From contig CANJKZ010000065.1 of NCBI GenBank assembly GCA_947471745.1, positions 1,031,001 through 1,095,000 of the forward strand: a DNA stretch of 64,000 bases, given 5' to 3'. The stretch is from Closterium sp. Naga37s-1. Lineage: Eukaryota > Streptophyta > Zygnematophyceae > Desmidiales > Closteriaceae. This document shows positions 28,319 to 40,650 of this stretch, piece by piece. The notes under the pieces are model-generated. The model was given only the letters and a program-made list of their open reading frames with translations, did not search any database and was not told the origin of the DNA. Positions within the stretch are counted from its first letter, which is position 1. Every line of letters begins with the position of its first letter. The position numbers were made by a program, and so were the translations under genes.

Positions 28319-31300
28319 ATGGCTGGACCTGAGGAAATGGGTGGCAGGGGTGCTGGTGGCAATGAAGAAGCCCAAGCTCAAGGCCAACCCCGTGATTCAG
28401 CCATGGCGCCCGTGCAACCAAGTCTTGGCCCACCTAGGGATGAGCCTTGGGTGTTTGGGCTTGACAAGTTCAATGGCGACAACTTCGCTGAATGTTCCTT
28501 CAGAATGGAGAATGTATTTGACCACTATTACCTGCTGGAGGTGATGGAAGGAACAGAGAAGCGCCCCGAGAACGACCCAGAGAAGAGCCAGTGGGTGCGG
28601 AAGAGCGCACAAGGCTATCTCCTACTTGGGCAAGCGTTGGGGAGCAGCCAGATCCGTCACATCAAGCCATTCCAGCGTGAACCAGAGAAGGGACCAAAGG
28701 CATGGGCTGCTCTCAAGGTTGTACACGCTCCTGCAACAGCGGTGGTAGCGGTGGTGTTGGAACGGCAAATGGCGGCACTACGAATTGAAGAAGACGAAGC
28801 GGTTGAAGAAGGGGTGCAGAAATTCTTCGACTTGTTGATGCGGCTTGAGGGAGCTGATTTGAACTACAGTGAGCTCCAAAAGAAGACCAATTTGCTGGCC
28901 TTACTCCCAGATTCATGGTCCTCGCTCATCATCAAACTCAATCGTGACTTGCCCCGCCTCTCGCTTGAAGACGTGAAGCGAGCGACCCTTCAAGAGGACT
29001 TCCGCTGCTGTGAGTTGGCGAGTGCGGATGGCGCCGGGGCAGCAAGCATCGGCCAAGGGTATGACCGTGGAAGGGGCAGAGGACAAGGGGGAGGTAGATT
29101 TGGCAGCAACAACTTCAATGGAGGCCGCGGGATTGGCGGATACGGCAGCGACAACAAGAGCTACGGACGCGGTCGCGGCCGATTCGACGACGAGTGCCAC
29201 TATTGTCATAGGAGCGGACATATGTGGCGCGATTGCTTCAAGCTCCCTGATGGATGGATCCCTGCTCAAGGCCAAGAGGTTAGAGGAGCAGGAGGAGGGA
29301 GAGGAAGACGCCGTGGAGGCCGTGGCAGTCGCGGAGGTGGTGCTGCAAATATGAAGAACGGTGACAATGAGAGCGAGTCGAGGGACGATCGCTTTCCGGG
29401 TCAATTCTTCTTAGTTTCGACGCAAGCACTGGCTGCACCAGAAAAGGATGAAAGCTTTGAGGAGCCTGCTGCTGTGGGGAAGGTGACCCTACACTCCCTG
29501 GACTATTGGGTGATCGATAGCGGCGCTACCTATGGCATGACACCTCGTGCGGACTTGCTCACCGAACTTGAACCGTCACCGGTGAAGCATGTCACATCGG
29601 CTTTGGGGCAGCAAGCAGAGGTGAAAGGCATGGGAAAGGCCATGTTCAAGGGTGCTGATGGGAAGATGGTGGGCCTCAAGAACGTGCTTTGGGTGCCCAA
29701 CCTTGCTGCCAACCTGATTTCCGTGCGACGGTTGCAAAAGGCCGGCATGGACACGAGCTCGAAGGGAGCTAAGACCTATACTGCGAGGCTTGGTGAGCGG
29801 ATTATTTGGGACCTTCACGAGGATAGGGATGTCTACAACGAGATGTGGCAGATCCCTGTGGTCCCCACGCCTAAGAAGAGGCAAGTGGCAGCAAGCATCA
29901 GCACCAAGGGTGAAGCGGTTGGTAGCGGCGATGGCGCGAACGGTCGCGCTAAGGAGATTGATTCCAAGAAGTGCAATCTTGGAGGGACCAGCAAGCTCCG
30001 TGAACACAAGGAGAGTGGTGCAGCAGCTCAGAAGCAGCACAAGGGTGAGGAGAACCCTAAGGCAGCAGCGGAGGAGGACTACGGAGAGAGCATGTGGGGC
30101 ACTATTGCGAGTGCGGCATTCTCCCATCCGACTTCGGCTACGGGGGAGTGTGATTGGTTGACCTTGCATCGGCGCGTGGGGCATGTGGCCCTGCCCATCT
30201 TGCAGAAGCTAGTGAAGAATGAGATGGTTGCTGGCATACGTGTGAAGGGGGAGCCCGATGAGGTACTTGGCTGCTCGACGTGCATGCAAGCCAAGTTCAC
30301 CCGTTACCCATTCTCTAGTTCGGAGGCAACGGCTAAGGCACCACTTGATGAGGTGGTGATGGACGTGGTGGGCCCCCTGAAGCTTGGAGCTGCTGGAGCT
30401 GAGTACTTTCTCACCATAGTGGAGGTCTACACTTGCATGACTTGGGTGTACGTGCTGTCCAAGAAGAGCGACGTGGCTGAAACGGTGAAGACCGATTGGT
30501 TGCCGATGGTGGAGCGGTAACAAGACCGGCTAGTGAAGACAATTCGCACCGATCGAGGGGGAGAGTTCCTGAGCAAGGAGTTCTCATTGTGGCTGAAGAA
30601 GAATGGCATAAGGCACTACCTTACCATTCCATACTCTCCTGCAATGAACGGCATCGCCGAGCGAGCGAACCGGACAATCACGGAGACGGCGCGCGGGTTG
30701 CTCGTTGAAGCCAGCTACCCGACTATTTCTGGCCTGATGCGGTGCGGAGTGCGTATGTGGCCAAGAACAGAGCTTTGACTCACGTGGGAGCAGACAAATG
30801 AGTGCCCTATGTGGAGTGGATTGGAAGGAAGCCAAAGGTGGATATGCTTCGGGTGTTCGGGTGCATGTGCATGGCGCTCGTGCCTAAGCATCTTCGGCAC
30901 AACAAGCTCGGTGCCAAGGCAATATGGGCTGTGAACTTGGGCATGGCTCAAAACAGCAAGGGGTGGCTTCTTTGGGACCCATTCACCAAGAAATTCTTGG
31001 TGATCAGGGACTGCAAGTTCATGGAGAACCTGATGTATAAGGATTGGAAGGCAGAGAATGAGGCGAAGAAAGGCGTGCGGTTTGGGGAGGTGAAGAGTTC
31101 CGGTTTGGAGCATGTGGAGCTGCCCTTGGAGCTGAGCAGCGGCAGCACCACCACAAGGCAATCTTCCCTTGTGAATGGGGGAGAGGAGGCCAAGGATGCA
31201 GAGGAAGAAGAGGAGGAGGTGCAGCAAGTGAGCGAGCGTGCACCGACACTTCCTTCTCGCACTACGAGTGCCCTATGGATCCGAGTCACCCCGCAGCAAC

Positions 31301-33089
31301 GCCATGAGAGCCTTCATGTCCCTGCAGCTGAGGAGGAAGGAAGGGGCAAAACGAGAATCCAAGCCCCAAATAGGTTGACCTATGAGGATCTGGGAAAGCC
31401 AGCCGAGTCAGCCTTGGCCGGAGCGGCAATGATGGTTGGAGATGACGAGGAAAGTGAGTACGAGGAGTGTGCCTTCGCGTTCTTCTCTCCGATGGAGATG
31501 CTGGGGGAACCAGCAACTCTCAAGGAGGCCTTGGAGAGTAGTGATGCTGAGGAGTGGAAGAAGGCAATGGAGAGTGAGCTGAAGAGCATTGAGGAGAATG
31601 GCACATGGGAATTGGTGGAGCTACCGGAGGGGCGTAAGGCGATTACGTCCAAGTGGCTCTTCAAGATCAAGTCTGACGCCGACAGCAAAATCGAGCGCTA
31701 CAAGTCTAGGCTTGTAGCGAAGGGGTACCAGCAGAAGGAGAAGGTGGACTATAAGGAGCTGTCTGCTCCTCTGGTGAAGCCGACGACACTGCAAACCCTA
31801 CTCGCGGGAGCTACCATCAAAGGATGGGTGGTGAAACAAATGGACGTGACAACCGCGTTCCTCAACGGCATTCTCGAAGAAGAGATTTTCTTGGCGCAGC
31901 CAGAGGGGTTTGATGATGGTAGTGGCAGAGTTTTGAAGCTGAAGAAGGCCTTTTATGGACTGAAGCAGGCCCCTAGGCAGTGGTACTTGAAGCTACGAGA
32001 CGTTTTGGAGGAGATCGGCTTCACTCCCTCAACGGCCGATCACTCATTGTTCATGCTTGGCGAGGGGGAGCAGAGGAGCTTCATGGTGGTGTACGTGGAT
32101 GACATCCTCATCTTCTCACACTCCTATGACCTTGTGAAGGAGGTGATGCTGAAGCTTCAAGACAAGTTCAAGTGCAAGGCCCTTGGTGACGCGAGCTTCT
32201 ACCTCGGGCTCCACATCGAACGAGATGTGGAGAAGCGGTGCATGCGTGTGCATCAACGGAAGTACCTGGAGGCATTGGCTGCCAACTTTAAGCAGAGTGA
32301 AGGCCATGTGGCTACACCCTTTCCCTCTGGGTGCAAGTGTGTGAAGGGACCAGAGGAGGAGAGCGTTGGTGAAGAGGAGAGGCGCCGTTTTCACTCGTTG
32401 GTGGGCAGCCTCATGTACGCGGCGGTAAATACCCGACCGGACGTCGCCTTTGCAACTGGACAGTTGGCTAGGGTTGTTCAATGCCCTAATGAGGAGTAGG
32501 TAGCTGCTGGAATGAGGGTGGCCAAGTATCTTGGCCAAACAGCGACGGTTGGGCTGCAATACTCGGCGGCGGCGCAAAGGCGCCAAAAGGGCGCGGATGG
32601 TGTTGAGCCCGGGCGTTTGTTCCTCACCGCATTCTCGGATGCTTCTTATGCATCGGAACCAGAGGACATGACAAATGTTGGAGGGTTCATTTGCTGTGTT
32701 GGTGGAGGCCCAACTGCTTGGGAGAGCAAGAAGCAGGTGGATCAAGCATTGAGCTCGGTGGAGTCCGAGTACATGGCACTCTTCTGTGCCGTACGGGAGA
32801 TTGTGTGGTTGCGGCGTTTGTTGGCTGAATTGGGGGAGGAGCAGCAAGGACCTACCCCACTCTACTGTGACAGCCAGGGTGCCATTGCTCTTGCTAAGAA
32901 CCCTGTGTTGCATGGCCTCACGAAGCACATGAGGGTGAAATGGCATTGGACAAGGAGCATGGTGGCTGCGGTGAAGTTGAGTTGCGCTACGTGAAGACAA
33001 CGGGGCAGCCAGCTGACATGATGACCAAGAGATTGGTTGATCAGCAGCATTGGAAGTGTTGCAAGCTGGCTGGGATGGCTCTGAACTGA
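28319..33089 (+). pseudogene. gag-pol region of Copia A (broken)
   Basis: The region begins at the ATG just downstream of the primer-binding site (MAGPEEMGGRG) and ends about 40 bp before the 3' LTR. Recognisable parts are: gag with an RG-rich stretch and a CCHC zinc knuckle (CHYCHRSGHMWRDC, near 29.2 kb), an aspartic protease with DSGA (near 29.52 kb), the integrase zinc region and catalytic core (about 30.1-30.8 kb), reverse transcriptase with YVDD (near 32.1 kb), and RNase H with a DAS motif and SVESEYMAL (about 32.6-33.0 kb). In life the polyprotein would be cut by its protease to make particles and copy the RNA to DNA. About four breaks interrupt it, so it is a fossil. Confidence 0.88.
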
Positions 33090-33128
33090 GAGAACCAGAT
33101 CCTAAGGCCAACAATCCGAGGGGGAGTT

Positions 33129-33896
33129 TGTTGGTGCAACCCTACGGTTTGTATTCGGCTTGTTGTCCGTGTGCGTGCATGCGTGTGTGCATGGAATGGT
33201 ATGAGAGCATGAGATAATACATATTTCATGCTTAATAGTGTGTGAATGATGAGGCATGATTTTTCTTTTAATGTGTGTGTTGAGTCAATAGCGAGTTATC
33301 GCTAGTCGCGTGTCACGTCGTCGTTTGCGTGTCGTGTGTGGAACGTTCGGTGTGTCGCAGGTGTGTGCAGCAGACTTCCAAGAACTCAAGGAAGAACTTA
33401 TCTTGAAAAACCAGAGCCTTGGTCTCAAGATTCAAGTGATTTCGAAGCTCTCCAAAAGGGTAAACTTCAAGATAGTGAGAATAGTTACATTACTTTGTGT
33501 AGTGTAACATTTCTCTTGGTGTAGGCCCTTGTGGAGGGTAGTTTCGTGGTTGGGGACAGTGTGGCACTGTTCCACATCACTGTACCTCGGCTCTTGGTGT
33601 TTGTAGGAGCTGGGAGTCATTCCCAACTCGTTACTCTTCCTAATTTGTGTTCTAAGACTATAGTCATGCCATAGTGCCGTTCGTTCAAACTGACGGTGCG
33701 TCATCAATACTTAATGAAATCGTGCAATCTAAATTTCTTAGTGTAGGCGACGTTACGACGCTCCAGATCCAATTTGAAACAGGTCATTTAAAGCTGTGAC
33801 CAGAACGCTATCAACGTTTGAAGCCGCTGTGCAGAAATCGGACTGTGCACTCTATCTTTCGTTTTAGGCACATTCAAGCCTATTGTGACTATAACA
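33129..33896 (+). repeat. 3' LTR of Copia A
   Basis: The LTR starts TGTTGGTGCAACC immediately after the purine tract and ends ACTATAACA. It is 768 bp long with TG...CA ends. Its 3' part matches the remnant at 28145-28286. It is followed without any spacer by the 181-bp tandem repeat. Confidence 0.85.
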
Positions 33897-33897
33897 T

Positions 33898-35922
33898 CAG
33901 CAAGGGCGTGGGAGGGTTGCGAGCATCATCGGTCATCGGCGCTCGTGAATGAAGAGCGACCGCTGCACTTCCTGCACATGTGCGGATCCTTCCGCGTCTT
34001 TGGGTTGGAAGCGCTCGTTCCGAGTGTTTTTCTTCCGCCGGGTCACGTGGCTGCGCTTGACTGGGCTTATTACCAAGCCAGCAACGGCGTGGGAGGGATG
34101 CAAGCATCATCGGTCATCGGCGCTCGAGAATGAAGAGCGCCCGCTGCACTTCCTGCTCATGTGCGGATCCTTCCGTGTCTTGGGGGTGGAAGCGCTCGTT
34201 CCGAGTGTTTTTCTTCCGTCGGGTCACGTGGCTGCGCTTGACTAGGCCTATTACCAAGCCAGCAAGGGCGTGGGAGGGTTGCGAGCATCATCGGTCATCA
34301 ACGCTCGCGAATGAAGACGCCCGCTGCACTTCCTGCACATGTGCGGATCCTTCCGCGTTTTGGGGGTGGAAGCGCTCGTTCCGAGCGGTTTTCTTCCGCC
34401 GAGTCACGTGGATGGGCTTTTCTGGTCCTATTACCAAGCCAGCAAAGGCGTGGGAGGGTTGGGAGCATCATCGATCATCGGTGCTCGCGAATGAAGAGCG
34501 CCCGCTGCACTTCGTGCACATGTGCGGATCCTTCCGCATTTTGGGGCTAGAAGCGCTCGTTCCGAGCGTTTTTCTTCCGCTGGGTCACGTGTCTGCGCTT
34601 GTCTGGGCCTATTACCAAGCCAGCAAGGGCGTGGGAGGGTTGCGAGCATCATCGGTCATCAACGCTCGCGAATGAAGACGCCCGCTGCACTTTCTGCACA
34701 AGTGCGGATCCTTCTGCGTTTTGGGGGTGGAAGCGCTCGTTCCGAGCGGTTTTCTTCCGCCGAGTCACGTGGATGTGCTTGTCTGGTCCTATTACCAAGC
34801 CAGCAAAGGCGTGGGAGGGTTGGGAGCATCATCTGTCATCGGTGCTCGCGAATGAAGAGCGTCCGCTGCACTTTGTGCACATGTGCAGATCCTTCCGCAT
34901 TTTGGGGCTGGAAGCGCTCGTTCCGAGTGTTTTTCTTCCACCAGGTCATGTGTTTGTGCTTGTCTGGGCCTATTACCAAGCCAGCAAGGGCGTGGGAGTG
35001 TTGCGAGCATCATCGGTCATCGGCGCTCGCGAATGAAGAGCGCTCGCTGCACTTCCTATACATGTGCAGATCCTTCCGCGTTTTGGGGGTGGAAGCGCTT
35101 GTTTCGAGCGTTTTTCTTCCGCCGGGTCATGTGGATGCGCTTGTCTAGTCCTATTACCAAGCCAGCAAGTGCGGGGGAGGGTTGCGAGCATCATTCATCG
35201 GTGAACGCGAATGAAGAGCGCCTACAGCACTTCCTGCACATGTGCGGATCCTTCCGCGTTATGGGACTGGAAGTGCTCGTTCCAAGCGTATTTCTTCTGG
35301 CGGGTCACGTGGCTGCGCTTGTCTGGGCCTATTACCAAGCCAGCAAGGGCGTGGGAGGGTTGCGAGCATCATCGGTCATCGGCACTCGCGAATGAAGAGC
35401 GCCCGCTGCACTTCCTGCACATGTGCGGATCCTTCCTCATTTTGTGGCTGGAACCGCTCATTCCGAGCGTTTTTCTTCCGCCGGCTCACGTGGCTGCGCT
35501 TGTCTGGGCCTATTACCAAGCCAACAAGGGCGTGGGAGGGTTGCGAGCATCATCGGTCATCGGCGCTCGCGAATGAAGAGCGCCCGCTGCACTTCCTGCA
35601 CATGTGCGGATCCTTCCGCGTTTTGGGGGTGGAAGCACTCATTCCAAGTGTTTTTCTTCCGCCGGGTCACGTGGATGCGCTTGTCTGGTCCTATTACCAA
35701 GCCAGCAAGTGCGTGGAAGGGTTGCGAGCATCAGTCATTGGCGAACGTGAATGAAGAGCGCCCGCTGCACTTCCTGCACATGTGCGGATCCTTCCGCGTT
35801 TTGGGGGTGGAAGCGCTCGTTCCGAGCGTTTTTCTTCCGCTGTGTCATGTGGCTGCGCTTGTCTAGGCCTATTACCAAGCCAACAAGGGCGTGGAAGGGT
35901 TGCGAGCATCATCGGTTATCGG
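33898..35922. repeat. 181-bp tandem repeat array (about 11 units)
   Basis: Eleven full units and a short partial one are arranged head to tail. Measured start-to-start distances are 178 to 181 bp. Each unit includes a GCAAGGGCGTGGGAGG block, a CTGCACTTCCTGCACATG block and usually a TCACGTGG motif. Two neighbouring units form a 361-bp dimer that is itself duplicated (about 34310-34670 and 34671-35030). Reading frames of 70-200 codons are present on both strands but shift with the unit and show no gene-like structure. The first unit begins within two bases of the Copia A LTR end. No known repeat family is recognised. Confidence 0.92.
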
Positions 35923-36525
35923 ACATGGTTGCCCGGTCGACGAGGTTACCCGGGCGACAAGGTTCTACGGAGGAGTGCGACGGACGCCCAGGTGGTTTTG
36001 GCGAGACCGACCTCGGTGGTGGTATCCCGAGGTCAACGTGGCTGATCAGGTGCAATCGTCAGCACGAGGACAATTCGGTGTATGCGCTGTGCAGATGACG
36101 AGGCACGGCACACCAATCATCTGCGAGCACTTGCGAAGCGGATGCGCTGCTGTCCTGCGGGTGCGACATTGGCACGCCGTTGACTTGCGATGTTGGCACG
36201 CCGTCGACCTGCAGCGTTGGCAAGCCACGACTCTGCACTGCTGGAGCACGGTCGACCATGCCGTGCTGGAACGCGGTCGACCGTGCTGTGCTAGCAGTCG
36301 ACCGACTTGCATGCTAGCTCTGATGTAGTCATTCTTGCCAATCTTGTTGCTATCATTTTTCTGAACTTTTGTTTTGTTAACTCTTGCTAGTGAAACTCTT
36401 GCCAGATTTCCCCGTGAATGCACAAGTATTGTGAGCACGAGTTAACGACTAAGGAACGCAGAGATCACTCAAGTCTCGTGCCTTGCCCGTAGTCTAGCTC
36501 CCGTTGAAGTAGTTATCTCCGCAGT
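35923..36525. other. Unassigned spacer between two tandem arrays
   Basis: About 600 bp with no convincing gene. The first 380 bp are GC-rich and hold imperfect short repeats built on GTTGGCACGCCGTCGAC and GGTCGACC. The last 220 bp are AT-richer. It may be a fragment of an unrecognised repeat or LTR, but no ends, target duplication or primer-binding site are visible. Confidence 0.5.
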
Positions 36526-39500
36526 GCTTCGTTACCATTTATCGGCAGATAGAACCGTCATCGCATGCGCCGAACTTTTCTGTACGCATGAACCAAGCTA
36601 AAATTGCTTTGGTAGGTGTATTTGAGCATAAGCCACCCAAATATGCAACAACATTCAGGTCATTCGATGCTTTTTCCTGCGCCTATAGGGATCCATGCAC
36701 TTTGTTACCATTTGTCGGCAGACATAGCTGTCATCGCGCTTCGTTGCCATTTGTCGGCAGACACAGCTGTCATCGCAGGCGCCAAACTTTTATGTGTGCA
36801 CGAACCAAGCTGAAATTGGTTTGGTAGGTGTATTTGAGCATAAGCCACCCGAATATGCAACAACATTCAGGTCGTTCGATGCATTTCCCTACGCCTATAG
36901 GGATCCATGTGCTTCGTTACCATATGTCGGCAGACACAGCCATCATCGCAGGCGCCGAACTTTTCTGTGCGCACGAAGCAAGCTGAAATTGCTCTGGCAG
37001 GTGTATTTGAGCATAAGCCACCCGAATATGCAACCACATTCAGGTCGTTAAATGCTTTTCCTTATGCCTATAGGGATCCATGTGCTTCGTTACCATATGT
37101 CGGCAGACACAGCCGTCATCGCAGGCGCCGAACTTTCCTATGCGCACGAACCAAGCTGAAGTTGCTCTGGTAGGTGTATTTGAGCATAAGCCACCCAAAT
37201 ATGCAACAACAACAAGGTCGTTCGATGCTTTTCCCTATGCCTATAGGGATCCATGCGCTTTGTTACCATTTGTCGGCAGACACAGCCGTCATCGCAGGCG
37301 CCGAACTTTTCTATGCGCACGAACCAAGCTGAAATTGCTCTGGTAGGTGTATTTGAACATGGGCCACCCGAATGTGCAACAACATTCAGGTCGTTCGATG
37401 CTTTTCCCTACGCCTATAGGGATCCATGCGTTTCGTTACCATTTGTCGGCAGACACAGCTGTCATCGTAGGCGCCGAACTTTTCTCTGCGCACGAACCAA
37501 GCTGAAATTGCTCTGGTAGGTGTATTTGAGCATAGCCCACCCGAATATGCAACAACATTCAGGTCGTTCGATGCTTTTCCTTATGCCTATAGGGATCCAT
37601 GCGCTTCGTTACCATTTGTCGGCAGACATAGCCGTCATCGCAGGCGCCGAACATTTCTGTGTGCACGAACCAAGCTGAAATTTCTCTGGTAGGTGTATCC
37701 GAGCATAAGCCACCTGAATATGCAACAACAATCAGGTCGTTCGATGCTTTTCCCTACACCTATAAGGATCCATGCGCTTTGTTACCATTTGTCGGCAGAC
37801 ACAGCCGTCATCGCAGGCGCCGAACATTTTTGTGTGCACGAACCAAGCTGAAATTGCTCTGGTAGGTGTATCTGAGCATAAGCCACCCGAATATGCAACC
37901 ACATTCAGGTCGTTCGATGCTTTTCCCTACGCCTAAAGGGATCCATGCGCTTCGTTACCATTTGTCGGCAGACACAGCTGTCATTGCAGGCGCCAAACTT
38001 TTCTGTGTGCACGAACCAAGCTGAAATTTCTCTGGTAGGTGTATCCGAGCATAAGCCATCCGAATATGCAACAACAATCAGGTCGTTCGATGCTTTTCCC
38101 TACACCTATAAGGATCCATGCACTTTGTTACCATTTGTCGGCAGACACCGCCGTCATCGCAGGCGCCGAACTTTTCTGTGTGCACGAACCAAGCTTAAAT
38201 TGCTCTGGTAGGTGTATCCGAGCATAAGCCACCCGAATATGCAACCACATTCAGGTCGTTCGATGCTTTTCCCTACGCCTATAGGGATCCATGCGCTTCG
38301 TTACCATTTGTCGGCAGACACAGCTGTCATTGCAGGCACCAAACTTTTCTGTGTGCACGAACCAAGCTGAAATTTCTCTGGTAGGTGTATCCGAGCATAA
38401 GCCATCCGAATATGCAACAACAATCAGGTCGTTCGATGCTTTTCCCTACACCTATAAGGATCCATGCACTTTGTTACCATTTGTCGGCAGACACCGCCGT
38501 CATCGCAGGCGCCGAACTTTTCTGTGTGCACGAACCAAGCTTAAATTGCTCTGGTAGGTGTATCCGAGCATAAGCCACCCGAATATGCAACCACATTCAG
38601 GTCGTTCGATGCTTTTCCCTACGCCTATAGGGATCCATGCGCTTCGTTACCATTTGTCGGCAGACACAGCTGTCATTGCAGGCACCAAACTTTTCTGTGT
38701 GCACGAACCAAGCTGAAATTTATCTGGTAGGTGTATCCGAGCATAAGCCACCCGAATATGCAACAACAATCAGGTCATTCGATGCTTTTCCCTACACCTA
38801 TAAGGATCCATGCGCTTTGTTACCATTTGTCGGCAGACACAGCCGTCATCGCAGGCGCCGAACTTTCTGTGTGCACGAACCAAGCTTAAATTGCTCTGGT
38901 AGGTGTATCCGAGCATAAGCCATCCGAATATGCAACCACATTCAGGTCGTTCAATGCTTTTCCCTACGCCTATAGGGATCCATGCGCTTCGTTACCATTT
39001 GTCGGCAGACACAGCTGTCATCGCAGGCGCCAAACTTTTCTGTGTGCACGAACCAAGCTGAAATTTCTCTGGTAGGTGTATCCGAGCATAAGCCACCCGA
39101 ATATGCAACAACAATCAGGTTGTTCGATGCTTTTCCCTACACCTATAAGGATCCATGCGCTTTGTTACCATTTGTCGGCAGACACAGCCGTCATCGCAGG
39201 CGCCGAACATTTCTTTGTGCACGAACCAAGCTTAAATTGCTCTGGTAGGTGTATCCGAGCATAAGCCACCCGAATATGCAACCACATTCAGGTCGTTCGA
39301 TGCTTTTCCCTATGCCTATAGAGATCCATGCGCTTCGTTTCCATATGTCGGCAGACACAGCCGTCATCGCAGGCGCCGAACATGTCTATGTGCACGAACC
39401 AAACTTAAATTGTTCTGGTAGGTGTATTCGAGCAAAATCCACCCAAATATGCAACAACATTCAGGTCGTTCGATTCTTTTCCCTACGCCTATAGGGATCC

Positions 39501-39592
39501 ATGCGCTTCGTTACCATATGTCGGCAGACACAGCCGTCATCACAGGCGCTGAACTTTTCTGTGCGCACGAACCAAGCTGAAATTGATCTGCT
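36526..39592. repeat. 173-bp tandem repeat array (about 17 units)
   Basis: Head-to-tail units have a period of 173 bp and key blocks GTCGGCAGACACAGCC, GCAGGCGCCGAACTTTTC, GAGCATAAGCCACCCG and GGATCCATGC. Near 36749 an extra ~51-bp piece of a unit is duplicated. Between about 37.7 and 39.2 kb the array is built of 346-bp dimers whose two halves differ in a consistent way; the copies starting at 37945 and 38291 are nearly identical. The array is cut by Copia element B and resumes beyond element C, so it once continued. Short reading frames of about 88 codons recur with the unit, but I regard them as by-products. Confidence 0.93.
39588..39592. repeat. Target-site duplication of Copia B, left
   Basis: CTGCT directly before the 5' LTR is repeated at 46841-46845 directly after the 3' LTR, as expected for a 5-bp staggered insertion. 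Confidence 0.88.
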
Positions 39593-39729
39593 TGTCAAAC
39601 ATATGTATATATATGTTATAGTTTGGGTAGGCTTAGTGGGGTACACACTGTGGGGTACAACCCCTTAGGTTTCTTCTTTGTACCAACCCTCTCGATAGTC
39701 GACATCACTTTTTGCCTACGATTCTAACA
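39593..39729 (+). repeat. 5' LTR of Copia B
   Basis: 137 bp, starting TGTCAAACATATG and ending GATTCTAACA, identical to 46704-46840. It contains an ATATGTATATATATG segment and a short repeated GGGGTACA motif. Confidence 0.93.
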
Positions 39730-39740
39730 TGGTATAGAGC
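39730..39740 (+). other. Primer-binding site of Copia B
   Basis: TGGTATAGAGC directly after the 5' LTR resembles the initiator-methionine-tRNA primer site TGGTATCAGAGC used by plant Copia elements, with one base fewer. Confidence 0.7.
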
Positions 39741-40650
39741 ATAGGTCCTTAGGACCTAGGATTAGGGCCCACCACGCTTGCGTGCCTTGTCTAGTGCCTA
39801 CGCGCGCCTCGGCTGCCCGCGCGCGCCTCGGGCGGTCCTTTTTTTTTTCCCACGTGCGCCGCTTCAGCAGCCCGCGCAGCCCGTTTCGGCCCCACCTGTG
39901 CGCCCCTTAAGCCGCCCACGCGCAACCTGGTTAGGCCACGCCAGCGCGGCCCGTTGCCCAGCGCAGCCCGCAGCTTAGCGACCAGCCCGCAGCCGCGCAC
40001 GTGCGGCCCGTCGCCCAGCGCAGCCCGCAGCCGCACGCAGCTTGCAGTCGCGCACGCTGCCTGTCGCCACGCGCAGCCCGCAGCTGCAAGCAGCCCGCAG
40101 CCCGCGCATTCCGTCGCCGCACGCAGCCTGCGGCCGCGCGCGCTGCCCGTAGCCACGCGCAGCCTGCAGCCTCGTGCAGTAAGCCGCCACACGCAGCCAG
40201 CAGCCTCACGCAGCCCTCAGGCCGCTCCTGCTTGCTGCCTGCTGCCGCCTGCCTGCTGCCTGCCTACTGCCTGCCTGCTGCTTGCTGCCTGCTGCCGCCT
40301 GCCTGCTTGCTGCCTGCTGCCGCCTGCCTGCTTGCTGCCTGCTGCCGCCTGCCTGCCGCCTGCCTGCCTGCCTGCTTGCTGCCTGCTGCCGCCTGCCTGC
40401 AGCCTGCCTGCAGCCTGCCTGCTGCCTGCCTGCTGCCTGCCTGCTGCTTGCTGCCTGCTGCCGCCTGCCTGCCACCTGCCTGCTGCCTGCCTGCTACTTG
40501 CTGCCTGCTGCCTGCCTGCTACTTGCTGCCTACTGCCGCCTGCCTGCTTGCTGCCTGCTGCCGCCTGCCTGCCACCTGCCTCCTACCTGGTGCCTGCTGC
40601 CTCTGCCTGCTGCCTGCTGCCTGCTGCCTGCTGCCTCCTGCCTTGCCAAT
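39741..40650 (+). repeat. Low-complexity leader of Copia B
   Basis: Between the primer site and the gag start lies about 0.9 kb of leader. From about 39.86 to 40.21 kb it is built of imperfect CGCAGCCCGCAGC-like blocks, and from about 40.22 to 40.64 kb of CTGCCTGC/CTGCTGCCTG blocks. Both give long meaningless reading frames rich in Cys, Leu and Ala. I read this as an untranslated leader that expanded by slippage. Confidence 0.75.

Larger units (their letters stand above)
28145..33896 (+). mobile_element. Copia retrotransposon A, 5'-truncated and broken
   Basis: Parts in order: the last ~140 bp of a 5' LTR, a primer-binding site, a gag-pol region, a purine-rich tract (GAGGGGGAG near 33118-33126) and a full 768-bp 3' LTR. 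The order gag, protease, integrase, reverse transcriptase, RNase H identifies the Ty1/Copia superfamily. The 5' LTR has lost its first ~625 bp, so no target duplication can be tested. The shared LTR stretch (about 141 bp) differs at about nine positions, roughly 6 percent, so this is the oldest of the three Copia copies here. The coding region has about four breaks. The right end abuts the 181-bp repeat array directly. Confidence 0.9.

Noticed and set aside
29576-30184. A 202-codon minus-strand frame inside Copia A
   Set aside because: It lies opposite the protease/integrase region and has no recognisable domain.
33949-35866. Reading frames of 70-208 codons in the 181-bp array, both strands
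   Set aside because: They repeat with the unit, change frame between units and have no gene-like context.
36588-39494. Recurrent 88-codon frames in the 173-bp array
   Set aside because: Each copy merely restates the repeat. The same pattern appears in several frames, and stops fall at fixed places of the unit.
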